DNA of 25,697 nt from positions 1 through 25,697 of the forward strand of contig JAJSAJ010000342.1 of the NCBI GenBank assembly GCA_024274855.1, given 5' to 3'. A program made the translations under genes and the position numbers. Each line of letters starts with the position of its first letter. The stretch's first letter is position 1. Of this stretch, positions 1-8,254 are shown in pieces. The notes under the pieces are model-generated. The model was not told the DNA's origin and did no database searches. It was given only the letters and a program-made list of their open reading frames with translations. This DNA is from Planctomycetota bacterium (GTDB lineage: Bacteria; Planctomycetota; Planctomycetia; Pirellulales; Pirellulaceae).

Positions 1-38
1 ATTAACTGCTTCAGGGAACGGGCGGTGCCATTGGTAAC

Positions 39-54
39 ATCGCACTTCTGCGAT
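39..54. repeat. Small perfect hairpin at left edge
   Basis: ATCGCA and TGCGAT form a perfect 6-bp stem around a CTTC tetraloop. It could be the end of a transcription unit to the left or a leader structure for the cytochrome gene that begins at 120. No T-tract follows, so the role is unknown. Confidence 0.25.
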
Positions 55-119
55 CGGTCGAAATGCAGGTGTGAAAGTCCTCCATAAGAGTTAAGTCAAA
101 GTCTTACACGGGATGGGTC

Positions 120-2045
120 ATGAAAGGAAGTTCGTTGCGACGGGATCGATTCATCACAACATCGCGGCGGGCGATTGGGTGTGGACTTGTTCTTTTTGCC
201 GCTGTTTTGTTGGTCGTGGCATCCTGTAAGTTTTCCGGTCAGCCTATTTTCTCGTCCGCGCTCGATGACGTCTGGCCGACGGCGGGGCTTCTTTGGCGGC
301 CGAGAACCGCGTTGCCCGCCAATTGGGCGGAAGGTAAGACTCTTTGGAAGCCGAAGGCCTACGCGAGTGTGAGAGTCGATCTGCCGTTGGTCCCGGAAGC
401 AGGCTTGTCGGGGCTCGATGCGCAGTGTGTGCTTTGTCACGAGACTTACGTAACGGCGTTTGCGCATAACGTACATGGAACGAAGGGATGCGAGGACTGC
501 CATGGTGCGGCGAGTCGGCATCTTGCGAGTCGTGGGACGGATCGAGCATCGATTATCAGTTTGAAAACGCGAGACGCCGTGACCGCGACCGGCCGAGCGA
601 CGACGCCTGCCGAGCGTTCGGAGGTGTGTCTTCGGTGTCACGAGAATCAACCGGAGCCGCTCGGTCTTTTGTGGCGTTCGTCAGCCCATGCCCACAACGA
701 TGTCACTTGTAGCAACTGCCACACGGCGCACTACAATGTCCCCCCCGGTACACCACCGACCATATTGGGCTCGACGGAGCCGGTAAACGATGGTAGCCAC
801 ATCGGACTTGCCGGATTATCACAGGCCGGCTCTCTGAGGGGAACGTCGGGCAATCTTGGTGCCGTTGTGCCGAGCACATGCTATCGCTGTCATGGCGAGA
901 TGAAGCGGTTCGAGCAGGCTGGCCAGACGCACCAGATTGGTGCGCGAATTACCGTGCCTGCATCCGGCGTGGCGCCTGGCGCGGCCAATCATACGGGCGT
1001 ATTCAACTGCACGACGTGCCATGATCCACATGGGAACGTGTTGCAAGCAACTCGAAAAGATCTATGTTTGCAATGCCATGCCGGTCCGCATATGAACCAA
1101 TGGCACGGTTCGCAGCACGACTTGGCCAATATCGGATGCACCGATTGCCATAACCCCCATCCCGAAACCGGGCCGGCAATGTCAGTGGACCAGCCAACCG
1201 CGTGTTATCGATGCCATTCAAACAAGCACGCGTTGGAGGAGATCGCCGGTCCGCATCAGATTCTCGGGCCAAATGGATTCAACTGTACGACCTGTCATGA
1301 CCCGCACGGTAAGGTGGTATCAGAGACGCGAACCGATGTGTGTCTCCGGTGTCACACGGGCGCGCCGACAATGGCATGGCACTCGTCGTTCCATTCTCGC
1401 GAAGGTGTTGCCTGTGCTGATTGCCACACCGCTCATCCCGATTCTCGCGTCCAGCAGTTGGTCGGAATCAATCACACGTCGGTCAATCGTTCGAGGCGTC
1501 GAGCGATGAGTGTTGATGAGCCGGGGGCATGCTACAAATGCCATCCGAAAATGCTGGCGCTCGCTTCGATGCCATCCCATCACCCGATCCGAGAAGGGAA
1601 AATTGTCTGTTCGGACTGCCACGACAGCCACGGTCAGGAGCACGGAAGTCTGAAGGCTGAGACCTTGAACCAGTTGTGTTTCGAATGCCACGCGGAGAAG
1701 GAAGGCCCATTTGTCTGGGAGCATGCACCGGTAACCGAGAGCTGTGCGAACTGTCACGACCCGCACGGCACCGTTGCCAACAACCTGTTACACCAGCCGA
1801 CAACGTTTCTCTGTCTTCGGTGTCACGCGGGGCACTCGACTCACGACGCGTCGCCCCAATGCAACCGTTGCCATTTTGTCAATGGCAATCCAATTTTGGT
1901 CGGCGGCGGACCTCCCGATCCCAAGATTCCGACAACTCCGTCGTCTCGAAAAGCTCTGTTTACGGACTGCACGCAATGCCACTCGCAGATCCATGGAAGT
2001 GACAACCCCTCAGGTTTCGAGTGTGGCCGTGGAATGCGGCGGTGA
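120..2045 (+). CDS. 19-heme DmsE/MtrA-like c-type cytochrome, probable lipoprotein
   Basis: A 641-residue exported multiheme cytochrome. Residues 18-36 form a hydrophobic signal ending in VASC, which fits a lipobox with Cys36 as the lipidated residue. There are 19 CXXCH sites, starting at about residues 103, 124, 170, 197, 254, 297, 316, 340, 362, 389, 408, 432, 471, 497, 520, 542, 565, 581 and 617. Hemes 5-16 form three tandem tetraheme modules with the pattern CY[RK]CH, CxxCHD[PS]HG, C[LF]xCH, CxxCH. The C-terminal half has the paired-heme pattern of DmsE/MtrA decaheme proteins, including a GPFVWEHAPV segment and a terminal CTQCHSQIHGS motif. MtrA has ten hemes, so this is a much longer wire. 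The barrel gene 67 bp downstream suggests the pair forms an electron conduit across the outer membrane. The start is supported by the signal peptide; its ribosome site is weak. The cytochrome family is clear, while the EET role is inferred. Confidence 0.93.
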   Translation: MKGSSLRRDRFITTSRRAIGCGLVLFAAVLLVVASCKFSGQPIFSSALDDVWPTAGLLWRPRTALPANWAEGKTLWKPKAYASVRVDLPLVPEAGLSGLDAQCVLCHETYVTAFAHNVHGTKGCEDCHGAASRHLASRGTDRASIISLKTRDAVTATGRATTPAERSEVCLRCHENQPEPLGLLWRSSAHAHNDVTCSNCHTAHYNVPPGTPPTILGSTEPVNDGSHIGLAGLSQAGSLRGTSGNLGAVVPSTCYRCHGEMKRFEQAGQTHQIGARITVPASGVAPGAANHTGVFNCTTCHDPHGNVLQATRKDLCLQCHAGPHMNQWHGSQHDLANIGCTDCHNPHPETGPAMSVDQPTACYRCHSNKHALEEIAGPHQILGPNGFNCTTCHDPHGKVVSETRTDVCLRCHTGAPTMAWHSSFHSREGVACADCHTAHPDSRVQQLVGINHTSVNRSRRRAMSVDEPGACYKCHPKMLALASMPSHHPIREGKIVCSDCHDSHGQEHGSLKAETLNQLCFECHAEKEGPFVWEHAPVTESCANCHDPHGTVANNLLHQPTTFLCLRCHAGHSTHDASPQCNRCHFVNGNPILVGGGPPDPKIPTTPSSRKALFTDCTQCHSQIHGSDNPSGFECGRGMRR

Positions 2046-2112
2046 ACCAAGTGACGGACCCGTGCGGGGATCCTCCATCGGAGGAAAACGGAGAAACGTT
2101 CAGAGGACAGTC

Positions 2113-4344
2113 ATGAAACGAACAACCTGTCCAGCACAAAGGATCGCACTCGCGGTACTTCTGCCGTGCCTTGGTGCGCTGGTTGGTTGGTGGAATACGT
2201 CTCCAGTCGGGGCGGATGAATGGTTTTTTGTCGCGCCCGATCAGTCAGCACGCAGCAGATCGGTCGGGCCGCCGTCGATAGCGGACTCCTTTTTCTCACG
2301 TGCCATGGGCGTCGGGTCGACTCGGACTGCCCGCGATAAGTCAACCGCGGCAAGTGGCTATTTCAAGGTTCCAACAGGCTCCGAAAGGTACTTTTTTGAT
2401 CCGAGTAGTGTCGCTAACGATGATCGCGATATTGTTCCGGTTGTGCAGGTTGAATACGCGACGGAGGCCGCGTTTCGTACCGGATGGTGGGATGTGACAA
2501 GACGCGGAGCAGTCACCAAAGTTGGCGAATACCAGGATTTGAAATCTTCCCCGTTCTGGGATGTCGACTTGATTCGTAGTAACGGCAAGCGAACGGTCGA
2601 TCTGTTTGGTACGGGCTTGGACAATGAAAGTGCGCAAGCCGGACTTTATTTATTCTCCCCGGAACACTCATTTGATTTGCGGTACCAACGGTTCTTGCAC
2701 CGACTCGACCACGACCCTCTCACGAACATTCCGCCGCCGAGCAGTGGCGAAGAGATTGTCAGCGATGATCTCAATGTGGGTGAGGATTTTGCTGTTAGGG
2801 TGCAGGATTTCAGGACCAGTTTTCGAGGAAAGCTTACGAAAGACGTCAAATACCGCTTGAACGTGTGGCTGAGGCGAAAGCAGGGTGAACGGCAAGCGTT
2901 AGGGCCGCACCATGGCGCACCAGGTGTCACCGATTGTCGTGAGTGTCACGTTGTCAATCAGCGACAGACGATCGATTGGACGACGATCCGCATCGAGCCG
3001 ATCATCGAAGCTCGAATAGGGCCCGTCAAAGTGGAGTATTCGCGGCCCATGCGAAGCTTCAGTCAGGACGACGGCGTCGTGGTTCGATCGTACGGTGGAT
3101 TTCACGGTTACGATTATGCGGGTGACTTTCCCTACGCCGTTGTGCCTGAAACAGTTTCCCAGACCGATCGCCTCAAATTGAGCCTCAACTTGCCAGCAAG
3201 CACCCAGGTATACGCTCGGTTGCACCGGGGGGACACACGCAACAAATTGCGCGATACAAGGCGTGATTTCTACGGGGTCGACTTTCGAGTGTCGAATACG
3301 TACTCTCCCAAGTTGACACTCAACAGCTTCGCCCGGCTGAACCGCCAACTCAACCAATTCCCTCCCTTTCTAGTCCCCCCCGAGGACGATGCTGTAACCG
3401 TGCCCACGGCCAGTGTGCCGCCCTACGGACTCCGACAGCCGATCGATTATCTTCGATGGTCGACCGGTGCCAATGCCCGATGGCGTCCGTTCCGACTAGG
3501 TGGGCGAGTTGGAGGACTCGCGTTGAACGCTGGGGCCGAGTATGGCCAAATAAGACGAAGTTACGCGGAGTACGTCACCCAGAACCCGCCAGGTCTCATC
3601 GACCAGGCTGCGACTCCATACATTTCGTATTTCGCGGGAACGACGATGAAATGGCATCCACGTTTCGACACGTTTGTACGCTATAAGGGCCGTCTGATTT
3701 CTGATCCCCTTTTCGGGGTCAATTTGTATTGGGGTGCCACGAATACTAATCGCCCTGAGCAGGAGAACGAAGTGCAATTTGGAGGTACCTGGTTAGCGGC
3801 TGACAATCTTGTGGCGTCGGCAAGTGTTGGAATCGAGAACCGAAAAAACAGCTCCGAGATCGCGAACTTCACTGAGGATAATTATCCCATGACGTTCATG
3901 CTCTGGTACGCACCCAAACCAGCCTGGTCAGTTTCTGGAAGCTATGGGTACTACTCCAACTGGATCGATCAAGACATTCTGTTTCCCAGCGACAACCCGC
4001 TGAACGAACCTTTTGATCGACGGCGGTGGAACTACGGTGGACGCGGGCAAGTACTCAGTTTCGACAGCCGCTACCAATGGTCGAAGTCGATCACACTGAC
4101 CGGCAGTTTGCAGCACGTTTGGACGATCGATGCTTTTGATCCACTCGCGCCGTGGCCCGACCTCCCTGTCTACTCACAGGTCATCGTGAACAAGACTCGC
4201 TACAGTGGCGGGGTCGACTGGTACGCCAATGAGCGAATCTCGGCGTATGTGCGATATATTTACGAAGATTATGAGGACGTAGCGACGCCGTTGCTCAGCG
4301 GCAGCGCGCATATGTTTCTGGGTGGACTTACCGCGTTGTTCTAG
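2113..4344 (+). CDS. Cytochrome-associated outer-membrane beta-barrel porin (MtrB/PioB-like role) with one heme c motif
   Basis: A 743-residue protein with a signal peptide (about 1-34, cleavage near VGA). Many alternating amphipathic strands follow, and the C-terminus ends in Phe, as in outer-membrane barrels. I chose the ATG at 2113 because GAGG lies just upstream and the signal peptide begins there. The open frame reaches back to 1744, but that part only overlaps the preceding cytochrome gene. It follows the 19-heme gene by 67 bp in the same direction, the usual order for an MtrA/MtrB-type or Geobacter-type porin-cytochrome pair, in which the barrel sheathes the heme wire. A CRECH motif at residues 275-279 lies in a polar segment (about 263-290) between strands and could bind one c-heme. 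The barrel class is strongly supported; assignment to a specific porin family is not certain. Confidence 0.85.
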   Translation: MKRTTCPAQRIALAVLLPCLGALVGWWNTSPVGADEWFFVAPDQSARSRSVGPPSIADSFFSRAMGVGSTRTARDKSTAASGYFKVPTGSERYFFDPSSVANDDRDIVPVVQVEYATEAAFRTGWWDVTRRGAVTKVGEYQDLKSSPFWDVDLIRSNGKRTVDLFGTGLDNESAQAGLYLFSPEHSFDLRYQRFLHRLDHDPLTNIPPPSSGEEIVSDDLNVGEDFAVRVQDFRTSFRGKLTKDVKYRLNVWLRRKQGERQALGPHHGAPGVTDCRECHVVNQRQTIDWTTIRIEPIIEARIGPVKVEYSRPMRSFSQDDGVVVRSYGGFHGYDYAGDFPYAVVPETVSQTDRLKLSLNLPASTQVYARLHRGDTRNKLRDTRRDFYGVDFRVSNTYSPKLTLNSFARLNRQLNQFPPFLVPPEDDAVTVPTASVPPYGLRQPIDYLRWSTGANARWRPFRLGGRVGGLALNAGAEYGQIRRSYAEYVTQNPPGLIDQAATPYISYFAGTTMKWHPRFDTFVRYKGRLISDPLFGVNLYWGATNTNRPEQENEVQFGGTWLAADNLVASASVGIENRKNSSEIANFTEDNYPMTFMLWYAPKPAWSVSGSYGYYSNWIDQDILFPSDNPLNEPFDRRRWNYGGRGQVLSFDSRYQWSKSITLTGSLQHVWTIDAFDPLAPWPDLPVYSQVIVNKTRYSGGVDWYANERISAYVRYIYEDYEDVATPLLSGSAHMFLGGLTALF

Positions 4345-4374
4345 TTGCACCGGGCGGCAGGGGCTGCCCTGCAA
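4345..4374 (+). terminator. Strong hairpin right after the porin stop codon
   Basis: TTGCA (4345-4349) pairs with TGCAA (4370-4374). GGGCGGC (4352-4358) pairs with GCTGCCC (4363-4369) through one G-T wobble, around a 4-nt loop. It starts on the base after the stop codon. No T-run follows, so it may be a terminator or an mRNA 3' end stabiliser. Between here and the repeat at 4463 nothing else was recognised. Confidence 0.4.
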
Positions 4375-4462
4375 CGCCGAGCTTCCGCGGGGGTCGGAAC
4401 GGTCGGCGCGACAACTTCCGAGGTCGCCCGCATACCCAGCGTTTCAGCTCAATGGATCAGCC

Positions 4463-4628
4463 GTAGGGTGTCAAGATCGCCGTCGAGAGTCGTCCATCAT
4501 CCGCAACGTTCACGGCGATCGCCGGCACGCCAGGAACTGCGTGGCAAGTGAGAATACGTATTGCCGTCGCTCGCAATACGATGGTTGCCAGTTGCCAAGG
4601 TGGATGCCGCGAGCTTGTCACACCCTAC
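4463..4628. repeat. Palindromic intergenic repeat, family 1, copy A (two arms)
   Basis: The 166-bp element starts GTAGGGTGTCAAG and ends with the inverse of GTAGGGTGTGACAAG. The left arm holds TTCACGGCGATCGCCGGCAC and the right arm holds GCGAGCTTGTCACACCCTAC. Both arms closely match copy C at 22545-22733, and the right arm matches copy B at 16059-16137. It lies between the convergent ends of the porin gene and a cytochrome gene. It encodes no protein, so it is a MITE- or REP-like element. Confidence 0.7.
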
Positions 4629-4660
4629 TAGGACTAGCAAGCCGTGGATGACGATGGTAC

Positions 4661-6733
4661 TCAGCCAAAGATGGCCTTTAGGATACCGGCGAGCAAGAAC
4701 AGGCCAACGGTCAACGCGGTGAAGCCTGCCAATGCGATGAGGATCAACTGACGCCGTGGTGGCACGATGGTTTCGATATTGTTTAGTTGTTTCTGCTGTC
4801 GCATCCGTTCCATAAACTCGGGCCGCTCCTCCAGCATCTCGTCTTCGCTGACCAGGCCGGAGAGAACCGACATATCGATGGGAAACTTTTCTGGTCGAAG
4901 ATGCGTGCCGAAGAAATGGATTGCGAAAATGAAACTCGTAGCAAGCAAGGCTTCCTCGGAATGGATGATTTTTGCTAGATTCAACGTCTCACCGGGGAGG
5001 ATAATGCAGAAAATGTTCGGAAACCAAAGGAGCAAACCGGATGTACCGATGATTCCCACACCCCAAAACACGGCCCAGTAATCGAACTTTTCCCAATACG
5101 TCCAGCGTTCGAAGACCGGTTTGGGACCGATGCCGAAAAACCAGCGAAACATTCGCAATATGTCGAGAAAATCTCGTGGATTGGGGACCGGCGAATCGGG
5201 TCCGAACACGAGCGACAGCCAGGTTGTGCCCTTCTTTTTTTCGAGCCACGCTTGTTTGGCGAGCCACGTTATGTGCGTGACAAAATAGAGGATGGTCCCC
5301 ACGCCGCAGATGCGATGCCAAATGCTTGTGGATTGATAACCGCCCAGGAATAAAATCAGATCGTGTGCCCACGGCTGGCTGCTGTATCGCAGCGGGAGAC
5401 CCGTAAGGGCGAGTCCCAGAAAAGAGACAGCAACGACGGCATGGAGAACCCGATGCATTGTTTGAAAACGTGTGTAGGCCGGGCCGCCCGGAGTGAGGCG
5501 GCGGGGACGGCCGTGCCGGTAGACATGCCAGAGTGAGCGGACAAACCAGAGGATCGTGTGGATTCCGAAGAATGCGAAGACCGAGTAAATCAGTAACTCC
5601 ATACTGATGAAGACGGCGTGCAGGATGGGGAATTGAGTTGAATCGTGTTTGTCCGCATGTGGGATGAAGTTCGCGAAATTCGCGACTGCATGGGGATGGC
5701 AACTTCGGCACGTAGCCAGTCGGTTTTCTCCCTTGGCTAAACGTGATCGGGGGTCCGCGAGTGGCAGGATATCGTGGCCGCCATGGCAATCGGAACATTT
5801 CGCACTCGCCGCAAAGGCCAATTCGGTCAGTTGCCCATGGGCGCTCATGTTGTAGCTGTTCAGCAGATCAGTATGGCAATTCCCGCATCGTCCGGGTAGC
5901 CCCAATCGAAACTCGCCCTTTTCGGGATCGGGCAGATCATGTCCCTGATGGCAATCGGTACAACTGGGGTGTCGCTTTACTTTGCCACCGGGCGCGGGAC
6001 TCGTGGTTTCGTGTCCGAGCCCAACCCCGCTACCGTGCACACTCTTTTCCAGTCGCTCCTTGACAAAACGATGGCACTTGGCACATGTGTTCGCGACGTT
6101 GGATACATTCAGCGTGGAGTTCGGATCGGCTGCCCGACGGATTTCATGAGCACCGTGGCAATCAGCGCAGACGGCGGTGCTCAGCCCCGCTTTGAAGAGG
6201 CCGTAACCGTGTCCGCTCTTGGTGTACTCGGCCAACTCATTTTCGTGACAGTTACCGCAAACGCGCGTCTGGTTGGCCAAATAGACGTAAGATTCGGGGT
6301 CGTTCACCGGATGGATGCCGTGCGTTTTATTTCCGTGGCACGTTAAGCACGTAATCGGTTTTCCGATGCGACTCTCTGAAGCGGCCTCCCCATGGACACC
6401 GCGCGTGAGGCCGGCATATTCGTTTTCGTGGCATTTGCCACATGATTTTGCCATCTCGCCAAAAGGAATGTCGGATGAGGACTTGCCCGTGGTGGCGTGA
6501 GCTCGTGCCGGATCAAGGGTCCTGGGATCACCGCCATGGCAGTTGTGGCACTTGACGCCTCGTTTGAAATGGACGTCGTTGGACAGTGCGTCCGGGGGGA
6601 TGTAGAGCCTTGCCTTGTCGTCTTTCCAGAATTCAGATGTGGCGTGACATAAGACGCACGTATTCACATCGTCCGGAAGTTCAACAGCAACCGACGGTTC
6701 GTTGGCCACCTGTGCGGTAAAGGCCAGTATCAC
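4661..6733 (-). CDS. CbcL-like fusion of 11-heme cytochrome c and membrane cytochrome b
   Basis: A putative inner-membrane quinol dehydrogenase. The periplasmic N-terminal half has 11 CXXCH sites (residues 26 to 346, counted from the GTG at 6733). The C-terminal half is a cytochrome b unit with about six membrane helices (about 373-400, 427-447, 472-492, 551-571, 591-611, 662-688). Candidate b-heme ligands are His431 (HAVV...LTG, matching the first FdnI ligand), His473, His591 and His606. The same architecture is seen in Geobacter CbcL. It is the last of three adjacent cytochrome genes, and the gene at 8255-10390 is a close paralogue. The start is doubtful: from GTG 6733 the signal peptide is truncated. 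An in-frame CTG at 6757, overlapping the previous stop and 7 nt after AAAGGAG, would give eight more residues and a full hydrophobic signal. Family is confident; quinol oxidation and direction of flow are inferred. Confidence 0.9.
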   Translation of the reverse strand: MILAFTAQVANEPSVAVELPDDVNTCVLCHATSEFWKDDKARLYIPPDALSNDVHFKRGVKCHNCHGGDPRTLDPARAHATTGKSSSDIPFGEMAKSCGKCHENEYAGLTRGVHGEAASESRIGKPITCLTCHGNKTHGIHPVNDPESYVYLANQTRVCGNCHENELAEYTKSGHGYGLFKAGLSTAVCADCHGAHEIRRAADPNSTLNVSNVANTCAKCHRFVKERLEKSVHGSGVGLGHETTSPAPGGKVKRHPSCTDCHQGHDLPDPEKGEFRLGLPGRCGNCHTDLLNSYNMSAHGQLTELAFAASAKCSDCHGGHDILPLADPRSRLAKGENRLATCRSCHPHAVANFANFIPHADKHDSTQFPILHAVFISMELLIYSVFAFFGIHTILWFVRSLWHVYRHGRPRRLTPGGPAYTRFQTMHRVLHAVVAVSFLGLALTGLPLRYSSQPWAHDLILFLGGYQSTSIWHRICGVGTILYFVTHITWLAKQAWLEKKKGTTWLSLVFGPDSPVPNPRDFLDILRMFRWFFGIGPKPVFERWTYWEKFDYWAVFWGVGIIGTSGLLLWFPNIFCIILPGETLNLAKIIHSEEALLATSFIFAIHFFGTHLRPEKFPIDMSVLSGLVSEDEMLEERPEFMERMRQQKQLNNIETIVPPRRQLILIALAGFTALTVGLFLLAGILKAIFG

Positions 6734-6753
6734 AGCGAGGGTGAGCAGAGGCG

Positions 6754-8247
6754 TCAGGGTCGATCTCCTTTCGGTAGCACTAATTTGGCCGGCAGGTCCA
6801 CTTGCAATGGAGTGATGTTCAACTCGCGGCAGAGTTCTGACAGATTGCGAACCAAGCCATGGGTCAGTGAGCTGGCGTAGTGGATGTTATGGATACCGTT
6901 TGCGGTCCTGAGAAATTTGAGATCGGATGCAGCATTATCCAGCTGCTTGCCGATTTCAGCCGATCGATTGGCGTCCATGTCGGCTTTGAGCAGCGCATTT
7001 CGGAGATTCACGACGCACGTGTCGAGTGTATCAAGAGCCTTGCGAAGTGACTCGTGGATTGTCCACAACCTGTCGATGGTGGTGTTGTCGTGACATTGGG
7101 CACACGTTTTCGTGGATGCGGCCCAGAGCACGGTCCCGGAGGCGGTTATCTCCTTCGACTGATGGCACGATGCGCAGGTGATGCGGGCGCTTGCCATGCT
7201 GTTGGGCGTGTCAGGTGTCGATTTTCCACCGATGCCTTCAAACATGTCGATTTGTTTTCGATGTTGGTCTGGATGACAGGAGACACAGTTGTTCGCCGCA
7301 TGTTCGATCCGGTTGGGATCGGCGGAATGCTTGATCTGTAAGTGGCACTCCAGGCAGTCCACTTTATGATCGGTCACATGTTTCTGGTGCAGGAACTGGT
7401 GATCGTCAATACGATCGAGATCGTGTTGGCGGTTATGACAAACGGTGCATCGTTCATGGGGAACCTCACCATCGCCTCGAGTCAAATCACCGTGGCAACT
7501 TGCACAGTTGACGCCACGCTCATAAGAGAGATTATGATCGAATGTAACACCGCCCCCGAGGTCGAAAACTTTTGTCGGAATCTGGTGGCACCGAGTGCAA
7601 GTGCCTAGTCCCTCGTTAAAGTGCTGACCCTTGAAGTGACAAAGAAAGCACGTGGTCTTTGTGACCGTCATGTGGCTTCCCTGAACAATTTGGCTGTGGC
7701 AACTGGTGCACCGCAGTTTCTTGCCGCGTCGAAGGCTGCTTAAGTGGGGCGTATGGTCGAACGGAATTCCGTTGAAATCCACTTTTCCCGCCAACAGTCG
7801 TGTTTCATGGCACCCGGATCGCAGGCAACTGGCATCAGATATCTCGGCGGATGGTCGCGGACCGGCGCTGGCCGTAACGTATTTAGCCAACTGTACGAGT
7901 CCCAGCATTTTGCCACGTATTTCTTCGCCGACACCCGGCGGAAAATGACACTCGATACACGATACATGGCTGTGACTCGACTCTTGCCACGATACGTAGT
8001 AGGGTTCCATGTTGTGGCACGAGCGACAAAACTGAGGCCGGGAAGTGTAGACGGCGGAAAATGCTCCCAATGCCATGGCAACAAACAAGAACGCTCCAAA
8101 AATGGCGACTGCCCTGAGCAGGCCGATTCGGATCCGCTCCCATCGGGTCAGCGGCGGCTCGGGCGACTGAGCGTCGGCGTCTGACGACGGCAGCGACGAT
8201 TCGGTCGGTGCAGGCGAGCTTTCGTGACTGTCTCGTATATCGTTCAT
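6754..8247 (-). CDS. NapC/NirT-family 12-heme membrane-anchored cytochrome (ImcH-like)
   Basis: A 497-residue protein. A Pro/Ser/Asp-rich cytoplasmic leader (1-35) precedes a single uncleaved anchor helix (about 41-67). The heme 1 motif is CRSCHNMEP (74-82), the NapC/NrfH signature, with a nearby Met and quinol site. Ten more CXXCH sites and one CX4CH (CLRSGCH) bring the total to 12. Residues from about 390 have no heme motifs and look helical. They end in a GIHNIHYA motif that recalls the GxHNxxYA helix of NrfA and octaheme reductases. The gene lies 7 bp after the upstream CbcL-like gene, and its stop overlaps the possible CTG start of the next, implying one transcript. By analogy with ImcH and CymA it would take electrons from menaquinol to periplasmic carriers. 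It could instead serve a nitrite-reductase-type enzyme, but no such partner is in the window. Confidence 0.9.
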   Translation of the reverse strand: MNDIRDSHESSPAPTESSLPSSDADAQSPEPPLTRWERIRIGLLRAVAIFGAFLFVAMALGAFSAVYTSRPQFCRSCHNMEPYYVSWQESSHSHVSCIECHFPPGVGEEIRGKMLGLVQLAKYVTASAGPRPSAEISDASCLRSGCHETRLLAGKVDFNGIPFDHTPHLSSLRRGKKLRCTSCHSQIVQGSHMTVTKTTCFLCHFKGQHFNEGLGTCTRCHQIPTKVFDLGGGVTFDHNLSYERGVNCASCHGDLTRGDGEVPHERCTVCHNRQHDLDRIDDHQFLHQKHVTDHKVDCLECHLQIKHSADPNRIEHAANNCVSCHPDQHRKQIDMFEGIGGKSTPDTPNSMASARITCASCHQSKEITASGTVLWAASTKTCAQCHDNTTIDRLWTIHESLRKALDTLDTCVVNLRNALLKADMDANRSAEIGKQLDNAASDLKFLRTANGIHNIHYASSLTHGLVRNLSELCRELNITPLQVDLPAKLVLPKGDRP

Positions 8248-8254
8248 TTGTATC

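Noticed and set aside
1744..2112. Upstream extension of the porin reading frame into the 19-heme gene
   Set aside because: The segment reads as an out-of-frame shadow of the cytochrome. A signal peptide and ribosome site mark the true start at 2113.
4989..5798. 269-codon minus-strand open frame
   Set aside because: It lies inside the CbcL-like gene in another frame. The main frame carries heme motifs and membrane helices, so this is a shadow.
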